From Mesorhizobium_K marinum (lineage in GTDB: Bacteria > Pseudomonadota > Alphaproteobacteria > Rhizobiales > Rhizobiaceae): a DNA stretch of 64,000 nt. Below the pieces are notes generated by a model. It saw nothing but the letters and a program-made list of their open reading frames with translations. It had not been told where the DNA came from and searched no databases. The position numbers and the translations under genes are program-made. Location of the stretch: assembly GCF_040813715.1 (NCBI RefSeq), contig NZ_JBFOCH010000017.1. The stretch is one strand, 5' to 3'. Every line of letters begins with the position of its first letter. Position 1 is the first letter of the stretch. This document shows, in pieces, positions 17,982 through 27,957 of the stretch.

Positions 17982-17993
17982 AGACCTGAAGCG

Positions 17994-18989
17994 ATGCAAG
18001 ACCCACCCAGCGGAAAACCTGTCGTGACCGACACCACCACCATACTGGATCGGACGGCGGAAGCCGTGGCGCGGGCGACGCCCGACAGCCTGGCGAGGCG
18101 GGTTCGCGGCCTGTCGGACCGCATGGTCGCCTGGATCTTCATCGCCCCGACCATCGTGCTCCTGCTGGCGATCAACATCTTCCCGCTGATCTGGGCAATC
18201 CAGCTGTCGTTCACCAACTACCGCGCCAACCGGCCGAACGAGGCGATCAAGAACGTCGGCCTGCAGAACTATTCGCGCATCCTGCACGACGCCGACACCT
18301 GGGTTGCCATGCAGGCGACGGCGCATTTCGTGTTCTGGACGATCGTGCTGCAGACGCTGATCGGCTTCACCCTCGCCTACCTGATCGACCGCAAGTTCCG
18401 CGGACACGCCTTCTGGACGACCATCATCCTAGTGCCGATGATGCTGTCGCCGGCCGTGGTCGGCAATTTCTGGCGCTTCCTCTACGAGCCGCAGATCGGG
18501 CTCTTCGCCTACATCGTCTCGTTCTTCACCGGCATTCCGCCGACCGAGATCCTGATGTTGTCGTCGGTCGACCTGGCACCTTGGGCGATCATCATCGTCG
18601 ACACCTGGATGTGGACGCCCTACGTGATGCTGATCTGCCTGGCGGGCCTGCGCTCGATCCCCGACTACATCTACGAGGCGGCCGAGGTCGATCGCGCCTC
18701 CAACTGGCGCCAGTTCTGGTCGATCACCTTGCCGATGGCCCTGCCCTTCATCATGCTGGCGGTGCTGTTCCGCGGCATCGAGAACTTCAAGATGTTCGAC
18801 ATGGTGAACCTCCTTACCGGCGGCGGGCCGGGCTCGACCACCGAGGTCGCGTCGATCACGCTGAAGCGCGAGGCGTTCGAGAAGTGGCGCACCGGCTTCT
18901 CGTCGGCCTTCGCCATCATCCTGTTCGTCGCGGTGTTCGGCCTCGCCAACATCTACGTCAAGGTGCTGAACAGGGTGAAAAGCCGATGA
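17994..18989 (+). CDS. Sugar ABC transporter permease (MalF/UgpA type)
   Basis: A 331-residue inner-membrane permease with six hydrophobic segments (first at about residues 43-65, WIFIAPTIVLLLAINIFPL) and the EAA loop near residue 225 (YIYEAAEVDRASNWRQFWSI) that docks on the ATPase. The ATG at 17994 is preferred because the GTG at 17973 lies within the hairpin; a GTG at 18024 is also possible. Its stop overlaps the next permease start (ATGA). Confidence 0.92.
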   Translation: MQDPPSGKPVVTDTTTILDRTAEAVARATPDSLARRVRGLSDRMVAWIFIAPTIVLLLAINIFPLIWAIQLSFTNYRANRPNEAIKNVGLQNYSRILHDADTWVAMQATAHFVFWTIVLQTLIGFTLAYLIDRKFRGHAFWTTIILVPMMLSPAVVGNFWRFLYEPQIGLFAYIVSFFTGIPPTEILMLSSVDLAPWAIIIVDTWMWTPYVMLICLAGLRSIPDYIYEAAEVDRASNWRQFWSITLPMALPFIMLAVLFRGIENFKMFDMVNLLTGGGPGSTTEVASITLKREAFEKWRTGFSSAFAIILFVAVFGLANIYVKVLNRVKSR

Positions 18990-19933
18990 GCGCGTCCGCC
19001 CATTCGGTCGTCGAGCCGAGCGCCACGTCGAAGCGCGTCGCCGCGACGCTGGTCGTGGTCTACGCGATGGTCTCGATGATCCCGCTGTTCTGGATCTTCG
19101 CGACGAGCTTCAAGACGCCGCCGGATTCGATCGCCTACCCGCCGAAGATCGTCTTCACGCCGTCGATCGAAGGCTATTGCAACCTGTTCACGACGCGCAC
19201 GCGCCAGACCGCCGAATACATAGCGTCGCTGCCGCCGGCGGAGAGTTTCTGCGACGAAACCACGCGCAAGCGCAACATGGTGATCGCCGGCCCCTCGAAC
19301 TTCCTGCCGCGCTTCGTCAACTCGCTGATCATCGCCTTCGGCTCGACCTTCTGCGCGGTGTTCCTCGGCACGCTCGCCGCCTACGGCTTCTCGCGCTTCC
19401 GCGTGCCGCTCGCCGACGACCTTCTGTTCTTCATCCTTTCCACGCGCTTCATGCCGCCGATCGCGGTGGCGATCCCGATCTACCTGATGTACCGCGAGAT
19501 CGGCCTCTCGGACACGGCGCTCGGCATGATCCTGCTCTACACGGCGGTGAACGTTTCGCTCGCCGTCTGGCTGCTCAAGGGCTTCATCGACGAGATCCCC
19601 CGCGAGTACGAAGAGGCGGCGATGATCGATGGCTACACGCGCCTGCAGGCGTTCCGCAAGGTGGTGCTGCCGCAGGCGACGACCGGCATCGCCGCGACCG
19701 CAATCTTCTGCCTGATCTTCGCCTGGAACGAATATGCCTTCGCCTCGCTGCTGACCTCAGGCACCGCGCAGACCGCCCCGCCCTTCATCCCGACGATCAT
19801 CGGCGAAGGCGGCCAGGACTGGCCGGCGGTCGCCGCGGGCACGACCGTCTTCCTGGTGCCGATCCTCGTGTTCACCGTTCTGCTGAGGAAGCAGCTGCTG
19901 CGCGGCATCACCTTCGGGGCGGTGCGCAAATGA
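18986..19933 (+). CDS. Sugar ABC transporter permease (MalG/UgpE type)
   Basis: A 315-residue second permease. It has a large periplasmic insertion (about residues 60-105, including two Cys) between the first and second hydrophobic segments, then the typical MalG-like core. The EAA motif is EYEEAAMIDGYTRLQAFRKV near residue 210. It forms the membrane channel with the preceding permease and couples to one or both ATPases encoded downstream. Both gene junctions are 4-bp ATGA overlaps. Confidence 0.93.
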   Translation: MSASAHSVVEPSATSKRVAATLVVVYAMVSMIPLFWIFATSFKTPPDSIAYPPKIVFTPSIEGYCNLFTTRTRQTAEYIASLPPAESFCDETTRKRNMVIAGPSNFLPRFVNSLIIAFGSTFCAVFLGTLAAYGFSRFRVPLADDLLFFILSTRFMPPIAVAIPIYLMYREIGLSDTALGMILLYTAVNVSLAVWLLKGFIDEIPREYEEAAMIDGYTRLQAFRKVVLPQATTGIAATAIFCLIFAWNEYAFASLLTSGTAQTAPPFIPTIIGEGGQDWPAVAAGTTVFLVPILVFTVLLRKQLLRGITFGAVRK

Positions 19934-20130
19934 CCACGCGACGGAAGCAACGATCCAACTGGCCGAAGGTCCTGCGGCGCGGGCTGATGGAGAACATCGC
20001 GACCGGTATCATCGGCATCGGGTTCCTGATGCTGTTCCAGCCCTTCGCGCTGCCGCTCTACACCTGGTCGTTCATCACGATGCTGGCCGGGACCGCCATG
20101 TTCATCGTCGTCTCGAAGTTCCCGGAGTAG
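19930..20130 (+). CDS. Small two-helix membrane protein of the ABC operon
   Basis: A 66-residue protein with a basic N-terminus (RRKQRSNWPKVLRRG) and two hydrophobic stretches (about 22-42 and 45-61) separated by a proline-containing turn. Its start overlaps the preceding permease stop, and it ends three bases before the ATPase, so it is an integral part of the operon. The glycerol importer GlpSTPQUV of Rhizobium has a small membrane protein, GlpU, in a similar place. This protein may serve as an accessory transporter subunit. Its molecular function is unknown. Confidence 0.75.
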   Translation: MTTRRKQRSNWPKVLRRGLMENIATGIIGIGFLMLFQPFALPLYTWSFITMLAGTAMFIVVSKFPE

Positions 20131-20133
20131 GCG

Positions 20134-21231
20134 ATGGCGGAGATCAGGGTCCAGAACCTGCGCAAGGAATTCGGAGCGTTCGTGGCGGTCCAGGATTCCA
20201 ACTTCGTCGTCAACGACGGCGAGTTCTTCGTCATGCTGGGACCCTCGGGCTGCGGCAAGACGACGACGCTTAGGATGATCGCCGGGCTCGAGCTGCCGAC
20301 GAGCGGCCAGATCCTGCTCGGCGGCGACGACGTCACCATGCTGAGGGCGCGCGAACGCGACATCGCCTTCGTCTTCCAGCTGTTCGCCCTCTACCCGCAC
20401 ATGAACGTGCGCAAGAATGTTGGCTTCCCGCTGCTCGCGCAGGGCATGCCGAAGGCCGAAATCAGGGCACGCGTCGAAGAAACCGCGCGACTGCTGCGCA
20501 TCGACCATCTGCTCGACCGGCCGGTCTCGGGCCTTGCCGGCGGCGACCGCCAGCGCGTCGCGCTCGGCAGGGCGATCGTCAGGCGGCCGAAGTGCTTCCT
20601 GATGGACGAGCCGCTCGGCACGCTCGACGCCGAATTCCGCGACCTGATGGTCCACGAGTTGCGAGACCTGCACAACCGCATCCACGCGACCACGGTCTAC
20701 GTCACGCACGACCAGCTGGAAGCCATGTCGATGGCCGACAAGATCGCGGTGATGAACCACGGCGTCATCGAACAGTTCGGCACGCCGCAGGAGATCTACG
20801 ACCACCCGGCCACCATGTTCGTGGCCGACTTCATCGGCTCGCCGCCGATGAACTTCCTGAAATTCACGGGCGGCCTGCGCAAGGGGGCGACCGAGATCCG
20901 GGTTCAGGGCGCCGACATCGCCGTGCCGGAGGTGCGCGAGGACCTGGCCGGGGCAGACTGCGCGCTGGGCGTCAGGCCGGAACACATCCGCTTCGACGAC
21001 GCCTCGCGACTGCGCGGCTCGATCTACGGGACGGAATATCTCGGGACGACGCAGATCGTGGCGGTGGAGACGGATGGCGGCATGCTGAAGGCCCGCGTCC
21101 CGGCCGACGTGCGGCTGCGCACGGGCGAGCCGGTCGGACTGGCGTTCAACGCCCAGCGCCTGTCGCTGTTCGAGCAGGCCTCCGGCCGCGCCATCCTGAC
21201 GAGCGCGCGGGAAGGAGGCGCACATGGCTGA
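20134..21231 (+). CDS. ABC transporter ATP-binding protein (UgpC/GlpS-like)
   Basis: A 365-residue ATPase. It has Walker A GPSGCGKTTT (about residues 36-45), a Q-loop region FVFQLFALYPHMNV, Walker B CFLMDEPLGTLD and the H-loop VYVTHDQLEAM, followed by a C-terminal TOBE/MalK-type regulatory domain. The ABC signature reads LAGGDRQRVALGRA in place of the canonical LSGGQ. It overlaps the next ATPase gene by 8 bp. Two ATPases in one operon imply a heterodimer in which the degenerate signature may impair one ATP site; that is inference. Confidence 0.93.
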   Translation: MAEIRVQNLRKEFGAFVAVQDSNFVVNDGEFFVMLGPSGCGKTTTLRMIAGLELPTSGQILLGGDDVTMLRARERDIAFVFQLFALYPHMNVRKNVGFPLLAQGMPKAEIRARVEETARLLRIDHLLDRPVSGLAGGDRQRVALGRAIVRRPKCFLMDEPLGTLDAEFRDLMVHELRDLHNRIHATTVYVTHDQLEAMSMADKIAVMNHGVIEQFGTPQEIYDHPATMFVADFIGSPPMNFLKFTGGLRKGATEIRVQGADIAVPEVREDLAGADCALGVRPEHIRFDDASRLRGSIYGTEYLGTTQIVAVETDGGMLKARVPADVRLRTGEPVGLAFNAQRLSLFEQASGRAILTSAREGGAHG

Positions 21232-22240
21232 CGTCTCGCTTCGCGGCGTGTCGAAGGCGTTCGGCGACACCCAGGCCATCGACGACCTGACGCTGACGAT
21301 CAAGGACGGCGAATTTGTCGTCCTGCTCGGCCCGACCGGCGCCGGCAAGACGACGACGCTGCGCCTGGCGGCCGGGCTCGAGCGTCCCGACAGCGGCTCG
21401 ATCGTCATCGACGGGCGCGACGTGACCGCGCTGGAGCCGGCCGCCCGCGACGTCGCCTTCGTGTTCCAGCAATATTCGCTCTATCCGCACCTGTCGGTGT
21501 TCGAGAACCTCGCCTTTCCGCTGCGATCGCCGGCCCGCAACTGGTCCGACGCGGAGATCAAGGCGCGGGTGCTCGAGGTGGCCAGGCTGGTGCGCATCGA
21601 CCACAAGCTCGAGAACAAGTCGACCAAGCTTTCGGGCGGCGAGATGCAGCGCGTCGCCATTGGCCGCGCGTTGGTGCGCAAGCCGGCGATCTACCTGATG
21701 GACGAGCCGCTCTCCTCCCTCGACGCCAAGCTGCGCGGCGACCTCCGGCTCGAGCTGAAACGCATCCAGGCGGAACTGGGGTCGACCATGCTCTATGTCA
21801 CGCACGACCAGATCGAGGCGATGACGATGGCTGACCGCATCGGCATACTGTCCGAAGGCCGGCTCGTGCAGATCGGCACGCCCCGGCAGATCTACACCCA
21901 GCCGGCCAACCTGCACGTCGCGGCGCGACTCGGCCAGCCGGCGATCAACCTGCTCCCCGCCGACCTGCTGCCGGAGACGAACGCGCCGGCCGGCGCGACG
22001 ACCATCGGCGCGCGAACCGAGCACCTGGCGATCGAAAAGACGGCGAACGGCCATGCCGACGGGACGGTTGACTGGGTCGAGCACCTGGGCGACCAGAACC
22101 ACCTGCATGTGACGGTCGGCGACCGCAAGCTGGTGACGCTGACCGACCCCGACACCCCGTTCGCCAAGGGGGACCGGGTGACCATACGCCTGCGCGAACC
22201 GCTCTTCTTCGATGGCGCAGGCAACAGGATAGCAGGGTGA
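21224..22240 (+). CDS. ABC transporter ATP-binding protein (second subunit)
   Basis: A 338-residue ATPase with Walker A GPTGAGKTTTLRL, a canonical signature LSGGEMQRVAIGRAL, Walker B IYLMDEPLSSLDAK, the H-loop LYVTHDQIEAM, and a C-terminal TOBE region. It differs from its neighbour by having a full consensus signature, as expected for a complementary partner in a heterodimeric motor. Its stop codon overlaps the dhaL start (TGATG), tying transporter and kinase synthesis together. Confidence 0.93.
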   Translation: MADVSLRGVSKAFGDTQAIDDLTLTIKDGEFVVLLGPTGAGKTTTLRLAAGLERPDSGSIVIDGRDVTALEPAARDVAFVFQQYSLYPHLSVFENLAFPLRSPARNWSDAEIKARVLEVARLVRIDHKLENKSTKLSGGEMQRVAIGRALVRKPAIYLMDEPLSSLDAKLRGDLRLELKRIQAELGSTMLYVTHDQIEAMTMADRIGILSEGRLVQIGTPRQIYTQPANLHVAARLGQPAINLLPADLLPETNAPAGATTIGARTEHLAIEKTANGHADGTVDWVEHLGDQNHLHVTVGDRKLVTLTDPDTPFAKGDRVTIRLREPLFFDGAGNRIAG

Positions 22241-22857
22241 TGGAAGCCGCCGCGATGAACAGGATTGATCTGAAGCAACTGATCGAGGCCGTCGCCGATA
22301 CGATCGCTGCGCATGCGGACGACCTGACCGCGCTCGACCAGGCGATCGGCGACGGCGACCACGGGCTCAACATGAAGCGCGGCTTCGAGGCGGTCAGGGC
22401 AGATGCGGATGGGCTCGCCGCCAAGCCGCTGCCCGAGGCGCTGAAAGCGATCGGCACGAAGCTGGTGATGACCGTCGGCGGCGCGTCGGGTCCGCTGTTC
22501 GGGACGCTGTTCATGTCGCTCGGCAAGGACCTTCCGGCCGAACCCGGCCGCGCCGACCTCATCGGAGCCTTCGGCAAGGCAATCGACGCCGTGGCCGCCC
22601 GCGGCAAGTCGCAGGCCGGCCAGAAGACGATGCTCGACGTGCTGTATGCCGTGCAGGCGGCGCTTGTCGCCGGCAAGGGCCCGGCAGACATCGCAGCGGC
22701 GGCAGACGCCGCGGCCCAATCGACGGCGCCGATGAAGGCGATCCGGGGGCGCGCATCCTTCCTCGGCGAGCGCTCTGTCGGGCATGTCGATCCCGGGGCG
22801 CGCTCCAGCGCGCTGATCGTGCGGGCGGTGGCAGAAAGCCTGGAGGGCGGCGCATGA
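22240..22857 (+). CDS. dhaL: PTS-dependent dihydroxyacetone kinase, ADP-binding subunit DhaL
   Basis: A 205-residue DhaL (PF02734) holding the permanently bound ADP that is rephosphorylated by DhaM and passes phosphate to dihydroxyacetone on DhaK. Nucleotide/Mg binding motifs are visible: LDQAIGDGDHGLNMKRGFEA (the Asp residues ligate Mg), TVGGASGPLFGTLF and GQKTMLDVL, ending with GRASFLGERSVGHVDPGARS. Starts at 22240 (TGATG with the ATPase) or 22255 are both possible. It overlaps dhaM by 4 bp. Confidence 0.95.
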   Translation: MEAAAMNRIDLKQLIEAVADTIAAHADDLTALDQAIGDGDHGLNMKRGFEAVRADADGLAAKPLPEALKAIGTKLVMTVGGASGPLFGTLFMSLGKDLPAEPGRADLIGAFGKAIDAVAARGKSQAGQKTMLDVLYAVQAALVAGKGPADIAAAADAAAQSTAPMKAIRGRASFLGERSVGHVDPGARSSALIVRAVAESLEGGA

Positions 22858-23243
22858 AGAACGTCGGCATCGTCATCGTCTCCCACTCGGCCAAGGTCGC
22901 GGAAGGCACCGCCGACATGGTGCGCCAGATGGTCGGCGAGGAAGTGCCGCTCGCCTGGTGCGGCGGCAATGCGGACGGCGGCCTCGGGACGCAGGTTGGC
23001 GAGATCATGGAGGCGATCGACCGGGCATGGTCGGATGCGGGCGTGGCGATCCTCGTCGACCTCGGCGGGGCCGAAACCAATAGCGAGATGGCCGTCGAGA
23101 TGATAGGCGAACCGCGAAGCGCGAAGATCGTCATATGCAATGCGCCGATCGTCGAGGGCGCGGTGATGGCGGCGACGGAAGCCTCCGGCGGCGCCTCGCT
23201 CAAGGAAGTCGTCGCCACCGCGCACGAACTCGCGCCGGCGTGA
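22854..23243 (+). CDS. dhaM: Dihydroxyacetone kinase phosphotransfer subunit DhaM (EIIA-Man-type)
   Basis: A 129-residue single-domain DhaM with the phosphoryl-accepting histidine in IVIVSHSAKVAEG near the N-terminus and the ILVDLGGAETNSE segment. It accepts phosphate from HPr and hands it to ADP on DhaL. The E. coli DhaM carries HPr and enzyme I-like domains fused on; here those functions are encoded by the two genes that follow, as separate proteins. Confidence 0.93.
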   Translation: MKNVGIVIVSHSAKVAEGTADMVRQMVGEEVPLAWCGGNADGGLGTQVGEIMEAIDRAWSDAGVAILVDLGGAETNSEMAVEMIGEPRSAKIVICNAPIVEGAVMAATEASGGASLKEVVATAHELAPA

Positions 23244-23260
23244 ACGAACGGGAAGAAGCC

Positions 23261-23555
23261 ATGACGGCGACAGCATCAGCCAAGGTCGAAATCACCCATG
23301 CCGTCGGGCTTCACGCACGGCCATCCGTCAAGTTCACCAAGCTCGCCAAGACGTTTCCCGCGACTGTCGAGATGGCGCTCGCCGAAGGCGGCCCCTGGAT
23401 CGACGCCAAGTCGATCGTCAAGGTGATGGCGGCGAAGGCGCCGAAGGGCACCACGCTCTACCTGCGCGCGAACGGCGAAGGCGCCTCGGAAGCCGTCGCG
23501 GCGCTGGTGGCGCTCGTCACGCGCGACTTCGACGAGGCTGGTGAGGGCGAAGCTC

Positions 23556-23572
<17 letters not shown>
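23261..23572 (+). CDS. HPr-family phosphocarrier protein
   Basis: A 103-residue HPr. The active-site histidine lies in HAVGLHARPSVKF (near residue 17), and the second region WIDAKSIVKVMAAKAPKGT corresponds to the Ser-46 loop, here with Ser in AKSIVKVM. It relays phosphate from enzyme I to DhaM. GGGAAGAAG precedes the ATG. The C-terminus is somewhat longer than usual (acidic tail) and overlaps the enzyme I start by 17 bp. It is likely dedicated to the Dha system rather than to the nitrogen PTS. Confidence 0.93.
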
Positions 23573-25178
<1,606 letters not shown>

Positions 25179-25179
25179 C

Positions 25180-25608
25180 ATGGCGAAGAAGGCGACGCCC
25201 GCCCTGCCCGACGCCGAAGCGTCGATCCGCGCCTACAAGAGCGTGCTGTCGGCCGTCATCGAGCAACGCCCGTCCGGCACGCGCCAGCGGCTTGCCGACG
25301 CGCTCGGCAAGCACCGCAGCTTCGTCACCCAGATCACCAGCCCGGTCTATTCGACGCCGATCCCGGCCAAGCACCTGCAGGCGATCTTTTCGGTCTGCCA
25401 CTTCAACCAGCAGGAGCGCGACGCCTTCCTGGCGCCCTACCGGATCGCGCATCCCGGCAAGGCTCCCGTGGACGGCGAGATGCGGCGCACGCGGCACGTT
25501 TCGCTGGTCGTGCCCGATCTCGGCGACGCCAAGCAGAACGCCGCGCTCGACCGCGCCATCAACGAATTCATCCACAGGATCACCAGCATCGCCGGCAAGG
25601 GCGGATAG
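25180..25608 (+). CDS. Uncharacterised protein with possible helix-turn-helix
   Basis: A 142-residue soluble protein not recognised as a named family. Residues 30-70 (GTRQRLADALGKHRSFVTQI, then a proline break and KHLQAIFSVC) look like a helix-turn-helix of the Xre/Cro type. The C-terminal half holds a basic linker (GEMRRTRHVSLVVPDL) and an amphipathic helix (AINEFIHRITSIAGK). It starts two bases after the enzyme I stop and precedes dhaK by 62 bp, so it is embedded in the dha gene set. A role as a pathway regulator that senses the Dha kinase is plausible but unproven. Confidence 0.6.
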   Translation: MAKKATPALPDAEASIRAYKSVLSAVIEQRPSGTRQRLADALGKHRSFVTQITSPVYSTPIPAKHLQAIFSVCHFNQQERDAFLAPYRIAHPGKAPVDGEMRRTRHVSLVVPDLGDAKQNAALDRAINEFIHRITSIAGKGG

Positions 25609-25670
25609 GCAGCAGGCCACCCGCATCGCAGGCAGAGGGGCCGACGGTGCGGAACAGCGGAGGAAATCGC

Positions 25671-26657
25671 ATGAAGAAGTTCATCAACGGCGTCGACACC
25701 GTGCTGGCCGAGAGCCTCGACGGCTTCGCGGCCGCGCATTCCGACATCCTGACGCTTGGCGGCGGACACAAGTTCATCCGCCGCAAGGTCCTCAAGCCGG
25801 GCAAGGTGGCGCTGATCTCGGGCGGCGGCTCGGGCCACGAACCGTTGCATGGCGGGTTTGTCGGGCAGGGCATGCTCGACGCCGCGTGCCCCGGCCAGGT
25901 CTTCACGTCGCCGACGCCCGACCAGATGATGGAGGCCGCCGCCGAGGTGAACACCGGCGCGGGATGCCTCTTCATCGTCAAGAACTACGAAGGCGACGTG
26001 ATGAACTTCGACATGGCCGCCGAGATGTCGGAAGGCGTCATGCACGTGGTGACCAATGACGACGTCGCGGTTGAGGATTCGCTCTACACGACCGGCCGGC
26101 GCGGCGTGGCGGGAACGCTGGTCGTCGAGAAGATCGTCGGCGCAGCGGCGGAGGAAGGCCGCTCGCTGAAGGAACTCAAGGAACTCGGCGACACGGTCAA
26201 CCGCGCGACCCGCTCGATGGGTGTCGCGCTGACCTCCTGCACGGTGCCGGCGGCCGGCAAGCCGACCTTCGAGATCGGCGACGGCGAGATGGAGTTCGGC
26301 GTCGGCATCCATGGCGAGCCCGGCCGTCGGCGCGACCGGCTGAAGAGCGCGGACGCGATCGCCGAGGAAATCTGCGCGGCGATCGTCGGCGACCTCGGCA
26401 GCGCGGCAAGAGGCAACGCGCTGCTGTTCGTCAACGGTTTCGGCGGCACCCCGTCGATGGAGCTCTACCTGATGTACAACAGCGCGCGAAAGCTGCTGGA
26501 GAAGCAGGGCGTGACCGTCGTCCGCTCGCTCGTCGGCAGCTACGTTACCTCGCTCGACATGGCGGGCTGCTCGATCACGCTGACCATGCTCGACGAGGAA
26601 GCCGCGAGGCTGTGGGACGCGCCGGTGCATACGCCGGCGCTGCGCTGGGGGATCTGA
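25671..26657 (+). CDS. dhaK: Dihydroxyacetone kinase, substrate-binding subunit DhaK
   Basis: A 328-residue DhaK (PF02733). The histidine that binds dihydroxyacetone covalently should be in the C-terminal part of the first domain. The N-terminal loop GGGSGHEPLHGGFVGQGMLD and the KNYEGDVMNFDMAAEM segment are diagnostic, as is VGIHGEPGRRR. GGAGGAAAT precedes the ATG. It receives phosphate from DhaL-ADP/ATP to make dihydroxyacetone phosphate for glycolysis. It is unusual in being last and apart from dhaLM. It ends three bases from the stop of the converging AGE isomerase gene. Confidence 0.95.
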   Translation: MKKFINGVDTVLAESLDGFAAAHSDILTLGGGHKFIRRKVLKPGKVALISGGGSGHEPLHGGFVGQGMLDAACPGQVFTSPTPDQMMEAAAEVNTGAGCLFIVKNYEGDVMNFDMAAEMSEGVMHVVTNDDVAVEDSLYTTGRRGVAGTLVVEKIVGAAAEEGRSLKELKELGDTVNRATRSMGVALTSCTVPAAGKPTFEIGDGEMEFGVGIHGEPGRRRDRLKSADAIAEEICAAIVGDLGSAARGNALLFVNGFGGTPSMELYLMYNSARKLLEKQGVTVVRSLVGSYVTSLDMAGCSITLTMLDEEAARLWDAPVHTPALRWGI

Positions 26658-26660
26658 CCT

Positions 26661-27938
26661 CTACGCGTCGGTCGCCGGCAGGCCGCCGAGAAGCCCCCGC
26701 GTGATGCTGCCGTCGGGCGGCAAGAGCGGGATGAGGCAGGCCTGCAGCGCGTGGTAGAGGTCGGGCTTGCCCTGGAAGACCCGGTTGACCGGCTTCAGGG
26801 CGGAGTCCAGCTCGGGGAACCAGCCGCCGTTGCGGTGGTCGATCAGGTGGTTCATGGCAAATCCCCAGATGCGGCGGTACCATTCCTCGTAGCGCGGGTC
26901 GGGATCGACCGCGCCGAGCACCGCGCCGGCGCCGATGCCTTCCGCGCAGGGCCACCAGAAGCGGTCCGAGCGCGCCGGGCGGTCCTGCCAGTCGAGCGTG
27001 TAGTAGAAGCCGCCGGTGTCCGGCGCCCAGCCGATCTCGACGGTCTTCAGGAAAAGGCTTTTCGCGGCGTCGATCAGCCAGTCGTGCTTGCGGTCGCCGA
27101 GTTCCCAGAGCTGGACGAGCAGGCGGCTCCATTCGAGCGCGTGGCCGGGCGTGGTGCCGGCTGGCCGGAAGGTCGGGTCGCCCTGATAGTCTCGATCGAC
27201 CTGCCAGTCCCCGGTAAAATGTTCGGCGACGCGCCAGCCCTGCTCGCGCGCATGACGGCCGATGATGAGCGCGGCGATGCTTTCGGCCATCTTGAGATAG
27301 GACTTCTCGCCGGTCGCCTCGTAGGCGGCCATCAACGCCTCGGTCAGGTGCATGTTGGAGTTCTGGCCGCGATAGTCGCCGAGCGGCGACCAGTCGGCGG
27401 CGTATTCCTCGGTGGTGGCCCCCGCCGCCGCATCCCAGAAGCGGGCGCGCAGGATCTCGGTGACGTCCGCCAGCAGGCGGTCGGCGTCGGGATGGCCGAC
27501 GACCTTGGCCGACGACGCCGCGAGCAGCACGAAGGCGTGGCCGTAGGCCTGCTTCTTCGGGTCGGTCGCAGTACCGTCGTTGACACCCCAGAAATAGCCG
27601 CCGTGCGCGCCGTCGCGATGGCGCCGCCACAGGAACTCCATGCCGTGATCGATCATGCGGTCGGCGCCGGGCAGGCCGAGCAGGTGGGCAATGGCGAAGC
27701 AGTGCACGGTGCGCGTGGTGTCGTGGATCTGGCGCACGACGCCGCCGGCCCCGGCCGCCGGAAACGGGATGCCGCGGTCGTCGAGAGGGAAGAAGCCCCC
27801 GGCGGGGTTGAAGCTGCCGTGCTGGAAGAAGTCGAGCAGGCCCATCGCCTGGCCGAGCAGCCAGCGGCGATGCGCCGGGCGCTGGGCGAAACGTGGACCG
27901 GCGGTGCCGACCCACTGCGTGCTGGCGTCGTCCGTCAT
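26661..27938 (-). CDS. AGE-family sugar epimerase/isomerase
   Basis: A 425-residue (alpha/alpha)6-barrel enzyme of the N-acylglucosamine 2-epimerase/mannose isomerase family, interconverting an aldose and its C2 epimer or ketose. Active-site histidines are recognisable in NSNMHLTEAL, TTPGHALEWSRLL and PDLYHALQAC. Length and these blocks are close to E. coli YihS. However, the glutamine of the YihS segment WWQELD, implicated in holding the sulfonate, is proline here (WFPELD), so a non-sulfonated sugar is more likely. It is the last gene of a four-gene minus-strand operon of dehydrogenases. Confidence 0.85.
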   Translation of the reverse strand: MTDDASTQWVGTAGPRFAQRPAHRRWLLGQAMGLLDFFQHGSFNPAGGFFPLDDRGIPFPAAGAGGVVRQIHDTTRTVHCFAIAHLLGLPGADRMIDHGMEFLWRRHRDGAHGGYFWGVNDGTATDPKKQAYGHAFVLLAASSAKVVGHPDADRLLADVTEILRARFWDAAAGATTEEYAADWSPLGDYRGQNSNMHLTEALMAAYEATGEKSYLKMAESIAALIIGRHAREQGWRVAEHFTGDWQVDRDYQGDPTFRPAGTTPGHALEWSRLLVQLWELGDRKHDWLIDAAKSLFLKTVEIGWAPDTGGFYYTLDWQDRPARSDRFWWPCAEGIGAGAVLGAVDPDPRYEEWYRRIWGFAMNHLIDHRNGGWFPELDSALKPVNRVFQGKPDLYHALQACLIPLLPPDGSITRGLLGGLPATDA

Positions 27939-27957
27939 GATACCCTCCTGCGATGCT

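Noticed and set aside
17973..17993. Alternative GTG start for the first carbohydrate permease.
   Set aside because: It lies inside the right arm of the intercistronic hairpin and has no ribosome site.
19633..21408. A 591-codon open frame on the minus strand.
   Set aside because: Antisense shadow of the permease and ATPase genes, with low-complexity Arg/Ala/Asp composition.
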